The notes under the pieces are model-generated. The model was not told where the DNA came from. It made no database searches and was given only the letters and a program-made list of their open reading frames with translations. Positions 24,659 to 33,523 of a DNA stretch of 64,000 nt are shown here, piece by piece. Made by a program: the position numbers and the translations under genes. Where the stretch lies: positions 186,001 to 250,000 of the forward strand of contig NZ_JBDSPJ010000022.1 in NCBI RefSeq assembly GCF_039912695.1, in the 5' to 3' direction. The first letter of the stretch is position 1. Each line of letters begins with the position of its first letter. The stretch is from Pseudolysinimonas_A sp039912695 (GTDB lineage: Bacteria > Actinomycetota > Actinomycetes > Actinomycetales > Microbacteriaceae).

Positions 24659-27321
24659 GCAGACTCGGCACCTTCGCGCTGGTGAACCGCCACCTGGGAT
24701 ACGGTCGGGCGGCCTCGGTTCTGGTCGCAGCGCTCGTGGCTGTCGCGGTTCTCGCGACAGTGATCGCCCCCCGCGCCTTGGCGGTCGTCGCGGCCGATGA
24801 GTTGCATACGAACCTGGCGGCGCGCTCGCCCGTGCTGGTTGACATCAACGGCTCGGGATACATGACGTTCAAGCCGGCTGGCCCCGGTCAAACGGTCGCC
24901 AAACGCGTTTCGGAACTCGATGCCGTGATTGCGGCGCTGCCGAATGTCCTCCCCAATCCTCTCGCGACCGCGGCCGGAACTCCGCAGTGGGTCAGCCGTA
25001 CGGCGCCGCTCGACGCCATCCTCCCCGGCGTGCCCCGACTCCATGTGTTGGCTGACCTTGCGCTCGACCTGCACTGGATGGATCGGGTGAGATTCATCGC
25101 GGGGTCGCCGCCGGCCGCTCGGGATGCCACGGCCGATCCCGACGCACCGCTCGAGGTCGCGATCTCGGCTGCGACAGCTCAGGCGACGGGACTCAAGGCT
25201 GGTGATCGGATCGGCTACCAGCTGGTGCCTCTCGTCGTCGCTGGCATCTACGAACCCCTCGAACCCAACGACCGGTACTGGGCGCACCAACCCGACCTTG
25301 CCACCCCGATTGTCTCGCCCGCCGCCGGCGGCTTCCCGACAGTGAGCGCCGGTTTCTACCTGGCGACGGAGTCGGCTGCGGCATTTACTGAGGACTTCAG
25401 CGCCGGCACCCTCAACGCCTGGATACCGATCGACGGCGCCGAGATCGACGCCAACGACGCCGACCTCATCGCGACCCAGGCCCGCGCCCTCGCTACGAAG
25501 CAGATGACCTTATTGCCCTATGACGGAGACCTCGAGCTCCAGACGGCGCTGGCGGACAGCATCCAGCTCGTCGGCGCTCGGGTCACCACGATCACGGCAC
25601 TCCTGGCACTCAGCCTCTCCGGACTTCTGGGCGTGCTGCTGGCGGTGTTCGCGCTCGGCGTGCGGGTCATCATCACGCGCCGAGCCACAGCCCTCTCGCT
25701 CGCGGCGGCACGGGGGGCGAGCGGCACTCAACTGCGCACCCTGATGGCGATCCAGGGGGCGCTGATCTCCATTCCGGCGGGGATCGTGGGGGCAGTCGTG
25801 GCGCTGCTCATCCTGCCCGAACCCCTCGTCGGCCCGTCCGCCGTTGCCGCCTGGGTTCTGCCGGGACTGATCGCCGTCGCGCCGATCGTGTTGTCGGCAG
25901 TATTCACCGCACCGCGCGGGTTGCGTCCCTCGCGCGCAGACCTTCGGATGCGGGGACGCTCCCGCCTGCGAGAGATCGCCGAACTCACGATCGTCGGCCT
26001 GGCGCTGCTGTCGCTGTTCCTGCTGTCCCGACGCGGCCTGGCAACCTCCGCAGCCAGTGTCGGCGTCGACCCGTTGCTGAGTGCGACGCCGCTGCTGCTC
26101 GCCCTGGCTGTCTGCGTCGTAGTCCTGCGGCTCTACCCGCTCCCGCTGCTCGCCCTGCAGCGGGTATTCAGGCGCCGGAATGGCGCGGTCGGCCTGCTGG
26201 GGTCGTCCCGCGCGATCCGCGACCCCGCCCTCGGGTTCGCGACGGCACTCGCCCTCGTGGTCGGCGTCTCGGTCATCGTCTTCTCGATCGTCTTCGTCGG
26301 GACCCTTCGGGCCGGTATCGAACAGTCAGCGCGGGAGGTCGTCGGCGCCGATGTACGGCTCGAGGCGACAGCGCTCGATGCCGCCACGGTTCGTGCGATC
26401 GGAGACGTCGCCGGGGTGAAAGAGACCGCGGCGCTCACCGTGCTGGATGCCGTCGACTTCGTGCACACCGACCGCCCGCGCCAGATCACCGTCGTCATCG
26501 CCGACACCGAGGCTCTTCACTCGATTCGGCCCGACATCCCGGTGATCGATCGCGGCACCGGGCCCCCGCCGGTGTTGCTCTCCGACGACTGGAGCAGCGC
26601 CATCCAGGGGCCCGACTCGACGCTGGCCGGGAGCGAGGTCGCGATTGCGGGGGCGCTGCCCGCCGACGCACTGCCCGGGATTTCGAACGACTGGCTCCTC
26701 ATCGACGCGGCCTCGGTCGACCAGCTGGGCATCTCGGTGTCGTCGGCGCAGTACCTGCTGATCACCGTCGAACCCGGTGCCGACTCGGCCGTTGTCGCGG
26801 CAGGGGTGCGTGAGGTGGCGAGGCCAACGGCGGGCACGAAGCTCACCGTCGAGAGCGTCGCGACTGAACTCCAGACGACGCGGACACCCGTGATCGTGAG
26901 CCTTGAGAACGCCCTGCTGATCGCCGCGGCCGCTGCCCTCGCCCTGATGGTGCTCACGATCGTGCTCGCGTCAGTCACGGTCGCGACCGCGCGCAACCGC
27001 ATGATCGGGGTGCTGCGCATGATCGGGATGTCGCCGCGCCAAATACGCGGAGTGGTTGCGTGGGAACTGGGGCCGCTCGCGATCACGGCCATCGTTGTCG
27101 GCGTCGCCCTTGGAATCGCCCTGTCGGCGATCGTGACCGGGGTCGTCGACCTTCGGCCGTTCGTCGGCGGCAACCTGCAACCCGGCATCGTGATCCAACC
27201 GCTCTGGATCCTGGTGGGGGTCGGAGCGTTTGCGATCGCGGTCATCGTTGCGGCTGCGGTCGCTGGAGTAGTCGGACGGCGGATCGCCCCAGCGGGTGCC
27301 GTCAAGATGGGAGAAGGATGA
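24655..27321 (+). CDS. FtsX-type ABC transporter permease (second of two)
   Basis: 888 residues, same plan as the upstream gene: N-terminal helix (about 18-40), extracytoplasmic domain, several helices at about 320-460, a second extracytoplasmic domain, and the C-terminal FtsX block ending in GRRIAPAGAVKMGEG. The ATG at 24655 is set by the ATGA overlap with the first permease; an in-frame start further upstream would lie inside that gene. Its stop overlaps the first ATPase start as ATGA. Confidence 0.85.
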   Translation: MSRLGTFALVNRHLGYGRAASVLVAALVAVAVLATVIAPRALAVVAADELHTNLAARSPVLVDINGSGYMTFKPAGPGQTVAKRVSELDAVIAALPNVLPNPLATAAGTPQWVSRTAPLDAILPGVPRLHVLADLALDLHWMDRVRFIAGSPPAARDATADPDAPLEVAISAATAQATGLKAGDRIGYQLVPLVVAGIYEPLEPNDRYWAHQPDLATPIVSPAAGGFPTVSAGFYLATESAAAFTEDFSAGTLNAWIPIDGAEIDANDADLIATQARALATKQMTLLPYDGDLELQTALADSIQLVGARVTTITALLALSLSGLLGVLLAVFALGVRVIITRRATALSLAAARGASGTQLRTLMAIQGALISIPAGIVGAVVALLILPEPLVGPSAVAAWVLPGLIAVAPIVLSAVFTAPRGLRPSRADLRMRGRSRLREIAELTIVGLALLSLFLLSRRGLATSAASVGVDPLLSATPLLLALAVCVVVLRLYPLPLLALQRVFRRRNGAVGLLGSSRAIRDPALGFATALALVVGVSVIVFSIVFVGTLRAGIEQSAREVVGADVRLEATALDAATVRAIGDVAGVKETAALTVLDAVDFVHTDRPRQITVVIADTEALHSIRPDIPVIDRGTGPPPVLLSDDWSSAIQGPDSTLAGSEVAIAGALPADALPGISNDWLLIDAASVDQLGISVSSAQYLLITVEPGADSAVVAAGVREVARPTAGTKLTVESVATELQTTRTPVIVSLENALLIAAAAALALMVLTIVLASVTVATARNRMIGVLRMIGMSPRQIRGVVAWELGPLAITAIVVGVALGIALSAIVTGVVDLRPFVGGNLQPGIVIQPLWILVGVGAFAIAVIVAAAVAGVVGRRIAPAGAVKMGEG

Positions 27322-28262
27322 GCACGCAGACACTGCAAACGCAGATCGAGTGCAGCGACCTGGTGCGGATTTTCTCGGCCGAGGGCGTCGAGGTGCAGGC
27401 TCTCCAGGGGCTGACCCTCACGGTCGACCGCGGAGAACTCACCGCGATCGTTGGCGCGTCAGGGTCGGGCAAGTCGACGCTGCTCGCCATCCTGTCGGGT
27501 CTCGATGTGCCGACCGCGGGCAAAGCGCGCGTCGCGGGGCATGATCTGCTCGCGATGGGATCGCGGGAACGCACGCGCTACCGACGCCACGTCGCCGGGT
27601 TTATCTGGCAGCAGACCGCTCGCAATCTGCTGCCCTACTTCACCGCGGCGCAGAATATCGCGACCCCGCTCGCGATCGCCCACAGTCGCCGCCGCGACCG
27701 CGCCGCGCGCGTCGACGAACTGCTCGAACTCCTCGATGTCACCGACGTACGCGACCGGCTGCCGTCACAGATGTCGGGCGGTCAACAGCAGCGTGTTGCA
27801 ATTGCCGTCGCGCTCGCTAATTCGCCCGAGGTGCTGTTCGCCGACGAGCCAACCGGCGAGCTCGACGAGGTGAACTCGCAACGAGTATTCGACGCCCTGC
27901 GCGATGTTAACGAGCGCCTCGGCGTGACAGTCGTGATCGTGACCCACGACCAGGCGGTATCAAAACAGGTGCGTCGAACCGTGCAAATCCGGGACGGGCG
28001 CACCTCGACCGAGGTGCTGCGCAGCACCAGCCGCGACGAGCACGGGGTCGAGCAGCACTTTGCCCGCGAGTACGCGGTGCTCGACCGGGTCGGGCGGCTG
28101 CAACTCCCCCAGGACTACCTGACGCGGCTCTCGATGCGCGACCGGGTTCGGCTCGAACTCGAGTCGGACCACGTGCAGGTGCACCCTTCGGGCGACGATG
28201 ACTCGGTCGACGACAGCTCGGTCGACGACAGCTCGGTCGACGACAACGAGGAGACCCGATGA
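27318..28262 (+). CDS. ABC transporter ATP-binding protein with acidic repeat tail
   Basis: 314 residues, LolD/MacB-type ATPase. Walker A GASGSGKST at 46-54, Q-loop around FIWQQ, signature MSGGQQQRVAIAVALA, Walker B VLFADEP, H-loop VTHD. A ~90-residue C-terminal extension after the core holds a possible alpha-helical part and then three tandem copies of SVDDS encoded by a perfect 15-bp DNA repeat (28202-28246). ATGA overlaps link it to the permease before and the ATPase after. Confidence 0.9.
   Translation: MSTQTLQTQIECSDLVRIFSAEGVEVQALQGLTLTVDRGELTAIVGASGSGKSTLLAILSGLDVPTAGKARVAGHDLLAMGSRERTRYRRHVAGFIWQQTARNLLPYFTAAQNIATPLAIAHSRRRDRAARVDELLELLDVTDVRDRLPSQMSGGQQQRVAIAVALANSPEVLFADEPTGELDEVNSQRVFDALRDVNERLGVTVVIVTHDQAVSKQVRRTVQIRDGRTSTEVLRSTSRDEHGVEQHFAREYAVLDRVGRLQLPQDYLTRLSMRDRVRLELESDHVQVHPSGDDDSVDDSSVDDSSVDDNEETR
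28202..28246 (+). repeat. 15-bp coding tandem repeat, three units
   Basis: CTCGGTCGACGACAG at 28202, 28217 and 28232 (last base A), encoding S-V-D-D-S repeats in the ATPase tail. Length is a multiple of three, so copy number could change without breaking the frame. Confidence 0.95.
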
Positions 28263-28963
28263 CGACGCAGAAGATGACCACCCGCACGGATGCCGTGGTG
28301 CTGCGGGGCGAGAATCTCACCCGCACCTACGGATCGGGCGCGACAGCGACGCACGCCCTGCGCGGCGTCACCGTCGATGTGCACGCCGGGGAACTCATCG
28401 TGCTGCGCGGCCCCTCTGGCTCGGGCAAGACGACTCTGCTCAACATTCTGGGTGGCCTCGACGTTCCCACCTCCGGCACCGTGCGCCTCGACGACCGCGA
28501 GATCACGGGCGCCTCGGAGAGCGAACTCGTGGAGTTGCGTCGCCACGAACTGGGTTTCGTTTTTCAAGGGTTCGCTCTACTTCCGGTGCTCTCGGCACTC
28601 GAGAACGTCGAACTGCCGATGCGGATCGCCGGAGTTGCCGCACCGGAACGCCTGGCGCGCACGACCGAGTTGCTCGCGGCAGTCGGACTGGCCGACCACG
28701 CCGCCCAGCGACCGGATGAGCTCTCCGGCGGTCAGCAGCAGCGCCTCGGCATCGCCCGCGCGCTTGCCAATGAACCGAAGCTGCTCATCGCCGACGAACC
28801 GACCGGCCAGTTGGACTCGACGAACGCCGAGACGATGATGGCGCTGATCGCCGCACTTGTGCACGACCGTGGGGTCGCCGCAATCGTCTCGACCCACGAC
28901 CCGCGGATGGCGGCCTACGCCGATCGCACCGTCGAAATCCGCGACGGGCTGCTGACCGACTGA
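28259..28963 (+). CDS. ABC transporter ATP-binding protein (second)
   Basis: 234 residues, standard LolD/MacB ATPase. Walker A GPSGSGKTT at 51-59, signature LSGGQQQRLGIARALA, Walker B LLIADEP, H-loop STHD. Starts with ATG overlapping the previous stop as ATGA. Two different ATPases with two permeases suggest a heteromeric complex. Confidence 0.93.
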   Translation: MTTQKMTTRTDAVVLRGENLTRTYGSGATATHALRGVTVDVHAGELIVLRGPSGSGKTTLLNILGGLDVPTSGTVRLDDREITGASESELVELRRHELGFVFQGFALLPVLSALENVELPMRIAGVAAPERLARTTELLAAVGLADHAAQRPDELSGGQQQRLGIARALANEPKLLIADEPTGQLDSTNAETMMALIAALVHDRGVAAIVSTHDPRMAAYADRTVEIRDGLLTD

Positions 28964-29001
28964 GCGGCTGAGCCGACCGGGCTGAGCGGCAGAATCGCGG
29001 C

Positions 29002-30036
29002 TCAGGCCACGGCGGGTTCGAGCAGCCGGAAAGTTCGCGCCGTCGGATCAAGTTCGGCGAGCACGTTGTTCGGCATGACCCACTGCGGGTCGGTGTGGCC
29101 GAAATCGAGGTTGCTGACCACGAGCAGATCCTCGCGACCGAACTCGGCGAGCACCTGCACGATGACGGTGTCGAGTTCGGCCGATTCGTCGTCGGTGTAG
29201 TCCCGCGGCCGGCCGACCAGCAGTGCCGACAGCCCGTCGAGCATTCCAGCCACCCCCGAGTTACGCAGCCAGTACTCGATGAACGACACCGGCGGCTTTT
29301 CTTCCGACGTCTCGAGGAACAGAATCCGGTTCGCCCACTCGTCGGGCTCAGGCCAGAACCGCGTCCCCTTGAGAAATTGCAGCACTTCGACGCATCCCCC
29401 CAGCAGCCGACCCCGCGCGGGACTTTCGCCCTGCAGCCAGCGCCACCCGGTGGACGGCCGCAGTACGCCGACTTCGTGGCCCGCCTGCCGACTCCAGTTC
29501 GGATAGTCGTTCACCCAGTCGGGATAGGGAGCGTAGGAGTACTCGGGCGTCGGCTCAAACAGCACCGACCTGATGTGCGCCTCAAGGTGCGGAAAGTTGG
29601 GCAGTTGAGCGAAGCCCGCCATGACCGCCGGCCCGTTGAAGGTGACCAACCCGGCTCGGGCGTAGGTCAGCAGCTGGGTGGCGGTGTCGGAATATCCCAT
29701 CAGCACCTTCGGCGTGCGCACGGCACTTTCGACGTCGAGATGCGGCAGCAGCCGAATCGAATCGCTGCCGCCGATCTGGGAGATGATGGCGGCGATCCCG
29801 GGGTCGGCGAAGGCGTCGTTCAGGTCCTGCGCACGGGCCTCGGGATGCCGGTAGCTGTACTCGGGGTCGAACGACACCGACGGATATTCGACCACCTCAA
29901 GCCCGAACGTCTCACGCAGAGTGCGCAGGCCCGCCTGATAGACGCGCGGGTAGACAGCGCTCAGCGACTGCGAGGTGGCGACGACAGCGACCCGGTCGCC
30001 CGCCTTGAGCCGCGGCGGGCGGATCGGTTCAGCCAT
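29002..30036 (-). CDS. S66 family peptidase (LD-carboxypeptidase / MccF-like)
   Basis: 344 residues. Catalytic serine in LMGYSDTA (S116), the Glu in GGCVEVL and the His in NLDFGHTDP form the S66 triad. S66 enzymes trim the peptidoglycan tetrapeptide (LdcA) or inactivate microcin C-like nucleotide peptides (MccF); this sequence, with its longer central segment, looks nearer the MccF branch, but that is uncertain. No signal peptide, so cytoplasmic. Lies 44 bases downstream of clpX on the same strand. Confidence 0.88.
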   Translation of the reverse strand: MAEPIRPPRLKAGDRVAVVATSQSLSAVYPRVYQAGLRTLRETFGLEVVEYPSVSFDPEYSYRHPEARAQDLNDAFADPGIAAIISQIGGSDSIRLLPHLDVESAVRTPKVLMGYSDTATQLLTYARAGLVTFNGPAVMAGFAQLPNFPHLEAHIRSVLFEPTPEYSYAPYPDWVNDYPNWSRQAGHEVGVLRPSTGWRWLQGESPARGRLLGGCVEVLQFLKGTRFWPEPDEWANRILFLETSEEKPPVSFIEYWLRNSGVAGMLDGLSALLVGRPRDYTDDESAELDTVIVQVLAEFGREDLLVVSNLDFGHTDPQWVMPNNVLAELDPTARTFRLLEPAVA

Positions 30037-30049
30037 CGGGGGTTAGGCA

Positions 30050-30097
30050 GACTTCTCGGTGCTCGCTGGCGAGAAGTCGCTCACGCTGACTTCTCGC
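30050..30097 (-). terminator. Alternative hairpins at the 3' end of clpX
   Basis: GACTTCTCG occurs at 30050-30058 and 30088-30096, and its complement CGAGAAGTC at 30070-30078 between them. The middle arm can pair with either flank; the clpX-side pairing is a perfect 10-bp stem GCGAGAAGTC/GACTTCTCGC (30069-30097) covering the last codons. No U-run follows. Confidence 0.5.
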
Positions 30098-31358
30098 GGC
30101 GTTGCTCCGTACGAGGCACGATCGTCGGCGCCGCGTTTTCGAGCACGGCGGCCTTCGTCACCACAACTCGGGCGACATCGTCGTCGGAGGGCACCTCGAA
30201 CATGATCGGCCCGAGCACCTCTTCGAGGATGGCGCGCAGGCCGCGAGCGCCGGTCTGGCGCAGTTTCGCGAGATCTGCAATCGCTTCGAGGGCATCCGTC
30301 TCGAATTCCAACTCGACGCCGTCGATCTCGAACATGCGCTGGTACTGGCGCACAAGGGCGTTCTTGGGCACGGTGAGGATTTGCATCAGCGCGTCCTGGT
30401 CGAGCGGTGAGACTGTCGTCACGACCGGAAGTCGACCGATGAATTCCGGGATCAGACCGAACTTGTGCAGGTCTTCCGGCAGCACCTCGCTGAAGAGTTC
30501 CGATTCGTCGCGCTTCGAGTGGAGGGGTGCACCGAACCCGATGCCGCGCTTACCGACCCGCGCCGAGATGATGTCTTCGAGTCCCGAGAACGCGCCGGCC
30601 ACGATGAACAGCACGTTGGTCGTGTCGACCTGGATGAATTCTTGGTGCGGGTGCTTGCGGCCGCCCTGCGGAGGCACCGACGCCGTGGTGCCTTCGAGAA
30701 TCTTCAGCAGCGCCTGCTGCACGCCCTCGCCCGAGACATCCCGGGTGATCGACGGGTTCTCGGCCTTGCGGGCGATCTTGTCGATCTCGTCGATGTAGAT
30801 GATGCCGGTCTCGGCGCGTTTGACGTCGTAGTCGGCGGCCTGGATGAGCTTGAGCAGGATGTTCTCGACATCCTCACCGACGTAGCCGGCCTCGGTGAGC
30901 GCCGTGGCGTCAGCGACCGCGAACGGCACGTTGAGGCGCTTCGCGAGAGTCTGCGCCAGATAGGTCTTGCCGCAGCCGGTCGGGCCGATCAGCAGGATGT
31001 TCGACTTCTGGATGTCGATGTCATCGATAACGGCGTCGGCAGAGGTCAGGGTGTTTCGAGCCCGGATGCGCTTGTAGTGGTTGTAGACCGCAACCGAGAG
31101 CGCCTTCTTCGCAGGCTCCTGGCCGATGACGTATTCCTCAAGGAACGCGAAGATCTCTTTCGGCTTCGGAAGGTCAAACTCGGAGCTGGTCTCTTCGCCG
31201 GCTTCGGCGAGACGCTCCTCGATGATCTCGTTACACAGCTCGACGCATTCGTCGCAGATGTAGACCCCGGGGCCTGCAATGAGCTGCTGAACCTGCTTCT
31301 GGCTCTTTCCGCAAAAGGAGCACTTGAGCAGGTCGGCGCTCTCACCGATCCTCGCCAT
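30081..31358 (-). CDS. clpX: ATP-dependent Clp protease ATP-binding subunit ClpX
   Basis: 425 residues. The N-terminal zinc-binding domain has C13, C16, C35 and C38; Walker A GPTGCGKT at 125-132, Walker B IIYIDEIDK, sensor and C-terminal domains follow in order. ClpX unfolds tagged proteins and feeds them to ClpP1P2, encoded about 6 kb away at 37.5-38.8 kb. ATG preceded by GGGAGGAGG. Diverges from the copper-linked gene at 31462. Confidence 0.97.
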   Translation of the reverse strand: MARIGESADLLKCSFCGKSQKQVQQLIAGPGVYICDECVELCNEIIEERLAEAGEETSSEFDLPKPKEIFAFLEEYVIGQEPAKKALSVAVYNHYKRIRARNTLTSADAVIDDIDIQKSNILLIGPTGCGKTYLAQTLAKRLNVPFAVADATALTEAGYVGEDVENILLKLIQAADYDVKRAETGIIYIDEIDKIARKAENPSITRDVSGEGVQQALLKILEGTTASVPPQGGRKHPHQEFIQVDTTNVLFIVAGAFSGLEDIISARVGKRGIGFGAPLHSKRDESELFSEVLPEDLHKFGLIPEFIGRLPVVTTVSPLDQDALMQILTVPKNALVRQYQRMFEIDGVELEFETDALEAIADLAKLRQTGARGLRAILEEVLGPIMFEVPSDDDVARVVVTKAAVLENAAPTIVPRTEQRREKSA

Positions 31359-31449
31359 GGCAGCCTCCTCCCCCGTAGGTGTGTTTGAGCCTAACCCGAA
31401 CCGGTGACCTGGGCTCGCAGCCGGTGCAGAACTGCCGCGGCGTGCCGCT

Positions 31450-31461
31450 TAGGGTTGAGAC
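31450..31461 (+). promoter_or_regulatory. Leaderless promoter of the copper-linked operon
   Basis: TAGGGT at 31450-31455, 6 bases before the GTG at 31462. Divergent from clpX. Confidence 0.5.
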
Positions 31462-32052
31462 GTGCAGAACAGGGCGTCGCACGTCGCGCGCGGCTGGATC
31501 GCCGGGTCGTTCGCAACCGGCATCGCCGCCGTGTCGCACGGCCTCGCACACGGCTCGGCACCGAGTGCTCTCGCGATCTTTCTGGGACTGGTTTTCGCCG
31601 GGATGCTGGGCACCCTGGCGATCGGACGTCGAGCGTCTCTGCCCCGCCTCACCCTCGTCGTCGCGGGATCGCAGGGCGCCTTCCATCTGGTCTTCTCCTG
31701 GCTGAGTCCGGTCGCGACGACTGTTGTCGCCGCACACCAGACAGCCGGGCATCACGCGACCGCCCAGTTCGGCGCCGCACACGTCGGGCACCTCGCACAC
31801 ACCGACGCCGCGATGTGGGTGGCCCACGCCCTTGCCGCCGCCGCGACGATCGCCTTCCTCCGCCGCGCCGAGCACGGCCTCTGGCAGGTCCTGCGGGATA
31901 CCTTCCATCGGGTCGCATCCCGGCTTCCCGCGATCGAAGCCCGACCCGCCCTGAGTCGCATCGTTTCCGCGAATGCGCCACGGCATCCGCTCCCCCTCTT
32001 TCTGTCCGTCGTCACCACCCGCGGCCCGCCGCGACTCGGATTCACTTCCTGA
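31462..32052 (+). CDS. His-rich membrane protein in the YcnI-CopC operon
   Basis: 196 residues with about four hydrophobic helices. The loop between the third and fourth helix is histidine-rich (HQTAGHHATAQFGAAHVGHLAH), which may bind metal; an actinobacterial membrane protein of this sort is often found just before YcnI (DUF1775) and CopC genes. Role in copper handling is inferred from the neighbours and the histidines. GTG start after TAGGGT. Confidence 0.6.
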   Translation: MQNRASHVARGWIAGSFATGIAAVSHGLAHGSAPSALAIFLGLVFAGMLGTLAIGRRASLPRLTLVVAGSQGAFHLVFSWLSPVATTVVAAHQTAGHHATAQFGAAHVGHLAHTDAAMWVAHALAAAATIAFLRRAEHGLWQVLRDTFHRVASRLPAIEARPALSRIVSANAPRHPLPLFLSVVTTRGPPRLGFTS

Positions 32053-32114
32053 ATCCCCCGCTGCCCCGAACAGAGGCGGCACCTTGACGACGAACGAAAG
32101 AGAACACGATCACT

Positions 32115-32849
32115 ATGACGATCACGATGACGATCACCAAGAAGAAGAAGAGAACGCGAACATCCGTCGCTGCGGCGGCAACGGCATTCCTGCTCGGCGG
32201 CGCGCTTGCCCTCGCCATCCCGATGAGCGCGTCGGCCCACGTCGTGCTCGACGTGAACACCGCAGCTCCCGGCAGCTACGCCCTGCTCACCTTCCGGGTA
32301 CCCACCGAGTCGGCCACCGCGACCACGACGAGTGTCACGGTGACCCTGCCGACCGACACGCCGTTCGTGAGCGTGCGCACGGTCCCTATTCCCGGCTGGG
32401 AGGCGAAGGTCATCACCACGACGCTGGCGACGCCGGTGAAGATCGGCGACACGACCATCACCGAAGCGCCGACCTCGATCGTCTGGACGGCAACCGGCGC
32501 GGGACTGGGCGAAAGCGAACTGGGGCTGTTCCCGGTGTCGCTCGGCCCGGTGCCGGACACCGGTCAGATCGCGATGCCGGTCGACCAGGGCTACAGCGAC
32601 GGCAGCGTCGTGGCCTGGGCCGATGAGAATGCCCCCACCCTGTTCATCAACGATCCGGTCGTTGTGCACCACGACGACGACGGGGATGGGGATGAGCCGC
32701 CGATGGCGACCACCGAACCGAGTGCACCCCATGAGAGCGCCGGCCCGGACCCGACATCGGTCGCTGGTGTCGTCCTCGGAGGGGGCGGTTTCGCCCTCGG
32801 CGCGATCGCCCTCGCGGTCAGCCTGATCCGTCGGCGGCCGACGGCCTGA
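32115..32849 (+). CDS. YcnI family (DUF1775) exported copper-binding protein
   Basis: 244 residues. Signal peptide ending ASA, so the mature protein starts with H42, which in YcnI forms the copper-binding mono-histidine brace; the conserved Trp (SIVWTATG) is also present. A single C-terminal helix (about 216-238) anchors it. After the DUF1775 domain comes an acidic and His-containing stretch (VVHHDDDGDGDEP). ATG with GAAAGAG upstream; its stop overlaps the CopC start as TGATG. Confidence 0.9.
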   Translation: MTITMTITKKKKRTRTSVAAAATAFLLGGALALAIPMSASAHVVLDVNTAAPGSYALLTFRVPTESATATTTSVTVTLPTDTPFVSVRTVPIPGWEAKVITTTLATPVKIGDTTITEAPTSIVWTATGAGLGESELGLFPVSLGPVPDTGQIAMPVDQGYSDGSVVAWADENAPTLFINDPVVVHHDDDGDGDEPPMATTEPSAPHESAGPDPTSVAGVVLGGGGFALGAIALAVSLIRRRPTA

Positions 32850-33523
32850 TGAAGAACCCACGTGAGGTAAACGTGCGCACTCGCACGGTCGCCACGGTGT
32901 TCACGACGACGATGCTCACCGGGGCGGTGGCCGCTGTGATGTTATTCACCGGGGCCGCCGCGCCGGCGTGGGCGCACAGCGTGATCATCGCCTCCACCCC
33001 GACCGCCGACGAGACGCTCACCGCGCTCCCCGACACGTTCAGCGTGACGGCAAACGAGACTCTGCTCAACCTCGGTGACCAGGGGGTGTTCGCCCTCCAG
33101 ATTCGGGATGCCGCCGGCCGCTACTACGGGGACGGCTGCGTGAAAGTGGTCGACGCCACCATGTCGGCGACACCGGCCCTCGGAGCATCCGGCACGTACA
33201 CGGTGCTCTGGCAGGTGATCTCGGCCGACGGCCATCCGGTGAGTGGCGAAATTCCCTTCAGTTGGGAGGCGCCCGTGGGCTTCACCCCGGCGCCGAACTA
33301 CGCGAGCGCCCCGGCCTGCGGCGAGGATCCGGCGAGCGAGCCTTCCGTAGCTCCGTCGACGTCGACCGCTCCCCCGCGCGACGGTTCATCGCCCGCGCTG
33401 TGGATCGGAATCGGCGTCGCCATCTTCGGAGCACTCATCGCCGTATTCATCGGCATAGCAGCGGCACGCACTCGTCGCGAGCCTCCCGACTCAACGCCAC
33501 CTCAGAACCCGCCGACGATCTAA
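32849..33523 (+). CDS. CopC domain copper-binding protein
   Basis: 224 residues. Signal peptide ending AWA, mature N-terminus H43 as in CopC His-brace proteins, with D127 and H129 (SADGHPVSG) as the other expected ligands; a C-terminal transmembrane helix (about 180-205). It binds Cu(II) outside the membrane. A GTG eight codons later could be the true start. Translationally coupled to the YcnI gene by TGATG. No CopD-type importer is fused or adjacent. Confidence 0.9.
   Translation: MKNPREVNVRTRTVATVFTTTMLTGAVAAVMLFTGAAAPAWAHSVIIASTPTADETLTALPDTFSVTANETLLNLGDQGVFALQIRDAAGRYYGDGCVKVVDATMSATPALGASGTYTVLWQVISADGHPVSGEIPFSWEAPVGFTPAPNYASAPACGEDPASEPSVAPSTSTAPPRDGSSPALWIGIGVAIFGALIAVFIGIAAARTRREPPDSTPPQNPPTI

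Noticed and set aside
30465..31388. 307-residue open frame on the plus strand
   Set aside because: Antisense to clpX.
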